This document shows positions 62,021 to 64,000 of a stretch of 64,000 bases of DNA, one piece after another. Under the pieces are notes generated by a model. That model saw only the letters and a program-made list of their open reading frames with translations. It was not told the DNA's origin and ran no database searches. The translations under genes and the position numbers were made by a program. Position 1 is the first letter of the stretch. The number at the start of each line of letters is the position of its first letter. Source of the stretch: Steromphala cineraria. Its lineage: Eukaryota > Mollusca > Gastropoda > Trochida > Trochidae. Location of the stretch: NCBI GenBank assembly GCA_916613615.1, contig OU744720.1, forward strand, positions 6,985,749 to 7,049,748. Reading direction: 5' to 3'.

Positions 62021-64000
62021 CGAAAACTGGATATGAGGAAACAGGGGGTCTCACGCTGTAACAATGGATGCTGTGTGCACGATGCATTCATGCTTCACAA
62101 AGAACTTAAACATCAACCTTGATTTTGTCTGACATGTTTATGTGCATGAACATTTCTTAGCAGAAATTCTGTTGGAATGAACTCATCATATTCTGACGAG
62201 AAATACTGTATAAAAAGCAAATACCTTCAAACACAACGAGTAGGCCCTACGACGATATCATGAAAAAGTGGCTGTTCCTCACGATGTTAGAATAAATCGG
62301 TTTTGACCTGAACTTCCTTCGACTAATATATAAAAAGGAAACTATTCGACCTTCCATTTACTAATGTTTTGATAAAATATGTTAATAAGTATGCATATAA
62401 CGAGCGAAAGTAAATTTTATACCAAATCATTCATGAATTCAATTAAAAAAATATATAATGGAAGGTCGTTAAGACTTTTACTTTCCCTAAAATCAAGCAC
62501 AATTGCCGTCAATGTGCTGATTTTTTCCCCCAAAGTTCCGCGACTCGAAAACCACTGTATGCTTACATCCGTGACACAACACACTACTGTGACGTCATAC
62601 TTGCAATGTTGTTTGGCACTAGTTTGCATGTCGTAAAATATTGTACTGCGGTATCTCACATGGGTTATAAGAAAATATATGACATCTTTTTTTATAGCAA
62701 ATGGATATCTAGAATATATGCTGTCAATGGGGCTATTATCACTGCAAGTAAATGATCGCGATAAACTACTATCAAGGATTCAACGATTTCATTACTCAAA
62801 AACTACCATTGATGGAACAAGAGCATACAGTAACACCAATCAATATTTACATGATACAGGCATGCGTCTTTTGGCAATCTTGTATCTTTTAAACGGTGGT
62901 ATATGTAACCTTAGTTGCAATCGCCAACCTCGCAAGAATATTTCCTGATCGGGGTATCAGGTTGAAGAGCCATCACAAAAAGGTCGCCAAGATGCAGCAA
63001 AGCTTGCACTATCCAGTGGTTGACACTGTTGAAAGAACAGGGCCAATTTGCGAAAACAGTGGCGTGAAATGCACTCATATGAGATTCAATAGATATTCGT
63101 ATGAAAAACGCATTTTCAAAGTAGCAGCTTATGTTAGAAGGTTGTCGGGCCGGATGATCTGCTCGTTTGAAATGTTACCAAAGAGAAATATATATAAGTT
63201 ATATATAGAAATATATATAAGATATAGAGTAAAGGTTGAGACAGGCGTTTCGTGACCTCATCAAACTCTCCTGGAGGCAAACATCGTCCCAACCTCCGTG
63301 ACAGCTGAAATGTAACCAGATATATTTATATTTACACGACGTTCATCGCGCTACAGGTGTTCCGAATATACTAGAAATTTGCCAGCGGCCCTTCAGACAT
63401 ACTATTCACGAATAAATATTTTCTTTTTTTCGTCGTTGTTTTGTCCTTTCGGAGTTGACTCCGCTGTTAAAAAAAACGAATTAACATACAGAACAATGCA
63501 ATTCGCCAAACAATGTATACAAAAAGCAACTATATAATACAATATTAATCATTATCATACAATATTGAATATTATCAATTATATTATATGCAATTTACAG
63601 CAGTTGAATCACTAATTAGCTAGCGACCACAGCGTCTATATTGTAAACTTGTTTGTAAGTTACGAATATTATCCTCGCAACAAAACTTGCCGCTGTAAAG
63701 ATTATATATGTCAGCCCCTACTATCCTACTGACAAAGAGTGTGCATGTGTAACCTACATGCGCGTTTTATATAACGTAAGGACCTAGGCCGGTTATAAAA
63801 CCGTAACGCTTACGTAATCGTCTTTCAAATGCTGAGAAAGCGTATTCGCCACTTGCGTTATGCATTGAAGTTATTCGTTATCAATTATAGTGTTGAGTCA
63901 ATGCCCTTTTATGTTTTGTTGTGATAAAAAGGCCATAATCTGTGGTTCTTAGCAAGTATTAAGATAATTAATGATACATGTTTCCCTTTTTCCATTATTG
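62021..64000. other. right flank, nothing recognised
   Basis: Several medium open frames (for example 62896-63255, 62679-62948) lack splice support and family resemblance. An ATATATAAG-rich stretch lies at 63190-63225. Confidence 0.35.

Noticed and set aside
62896..63255. 119-codon frame
   Set aside because: No ATG at the start, no domain, and it runs into ATATATAAG repeats.

Overview
This window is nuclear DNA of an animal, most likely a mollusc or another lophotrochozoan. It has intron-split genes with GT-AG junctions, AT-rich intergenic DNA, several LINE, Tc1 and MITE families, and many minisatellites. The mollusc suggestion rests on my recollection that repeats starting TAGCTCATC and carrying a run of GTCC repeats are common in mollusc genomes. 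I could not search a database, and no species call is made.

Three conserved genes can be reconstructed exon by exon. LIPT1 (mitochondrial lipoyltransferase 1, minus strand, 2864-5411, four coding exons, 392 aa) and CCDC43 (plus strand, 6016-8005, five coding exons, 224 aa) lie head to head about 600 bp apart and probably share a bidirectional promoter. A FAXC-like gene (failed axon connections, a membrane-anchored GST-fold protein, minus strand) has five 3' exons at 32216-35822. Its N-terminal membrane-anchor exon lies about 12.9 kb upstream, at 48688-48782, giving 275 aa. A fourth gene (plus strand, coding exon 23153-24097, 314 aa) encodes a protein I do not recognise.

The rest is repeats. 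At 10.1-16.5 kb there are three copies of an element that starts TAGCTCATC and ends GATGAGCTA plus a hairpin; one contains ten tandem units of about 145 bp and another has landed inside a minisatellite. A broken Tc1-type DD34E transposase lies at 17.6-18.5 kb. An array of about 195 18-bp units, each with an AGATAA GATA-factor core, fills 27.6-31.1 kb. The large FAXC intron holds a 1.47-kb tandem duplication, a CR1-like LINE fragment with a MITE inside its 3' UTR, perfect hairpins and a long CT/CTGT tract. From 49 to 64 kb there are only repeats and unassigned AT-rich DNA. Several short elements flanked by TTAA share the terminal pattern TTAAAGRGR.

The most unusual structure is at 34931-35692. 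The 5' splice site of FAXC coding exon 2 (the last 12 exonic nt plus the first 10 intronic nt) has expanded into a minisatellite of about 35 units, about two dozen of which keep a usable-looking GT donor. Directly upstream of the FAXC start codon there is also a repeat array carrying 14 CACGTG palindromes. Two consecutive CCDC43 introns have U12-type donor sequences.
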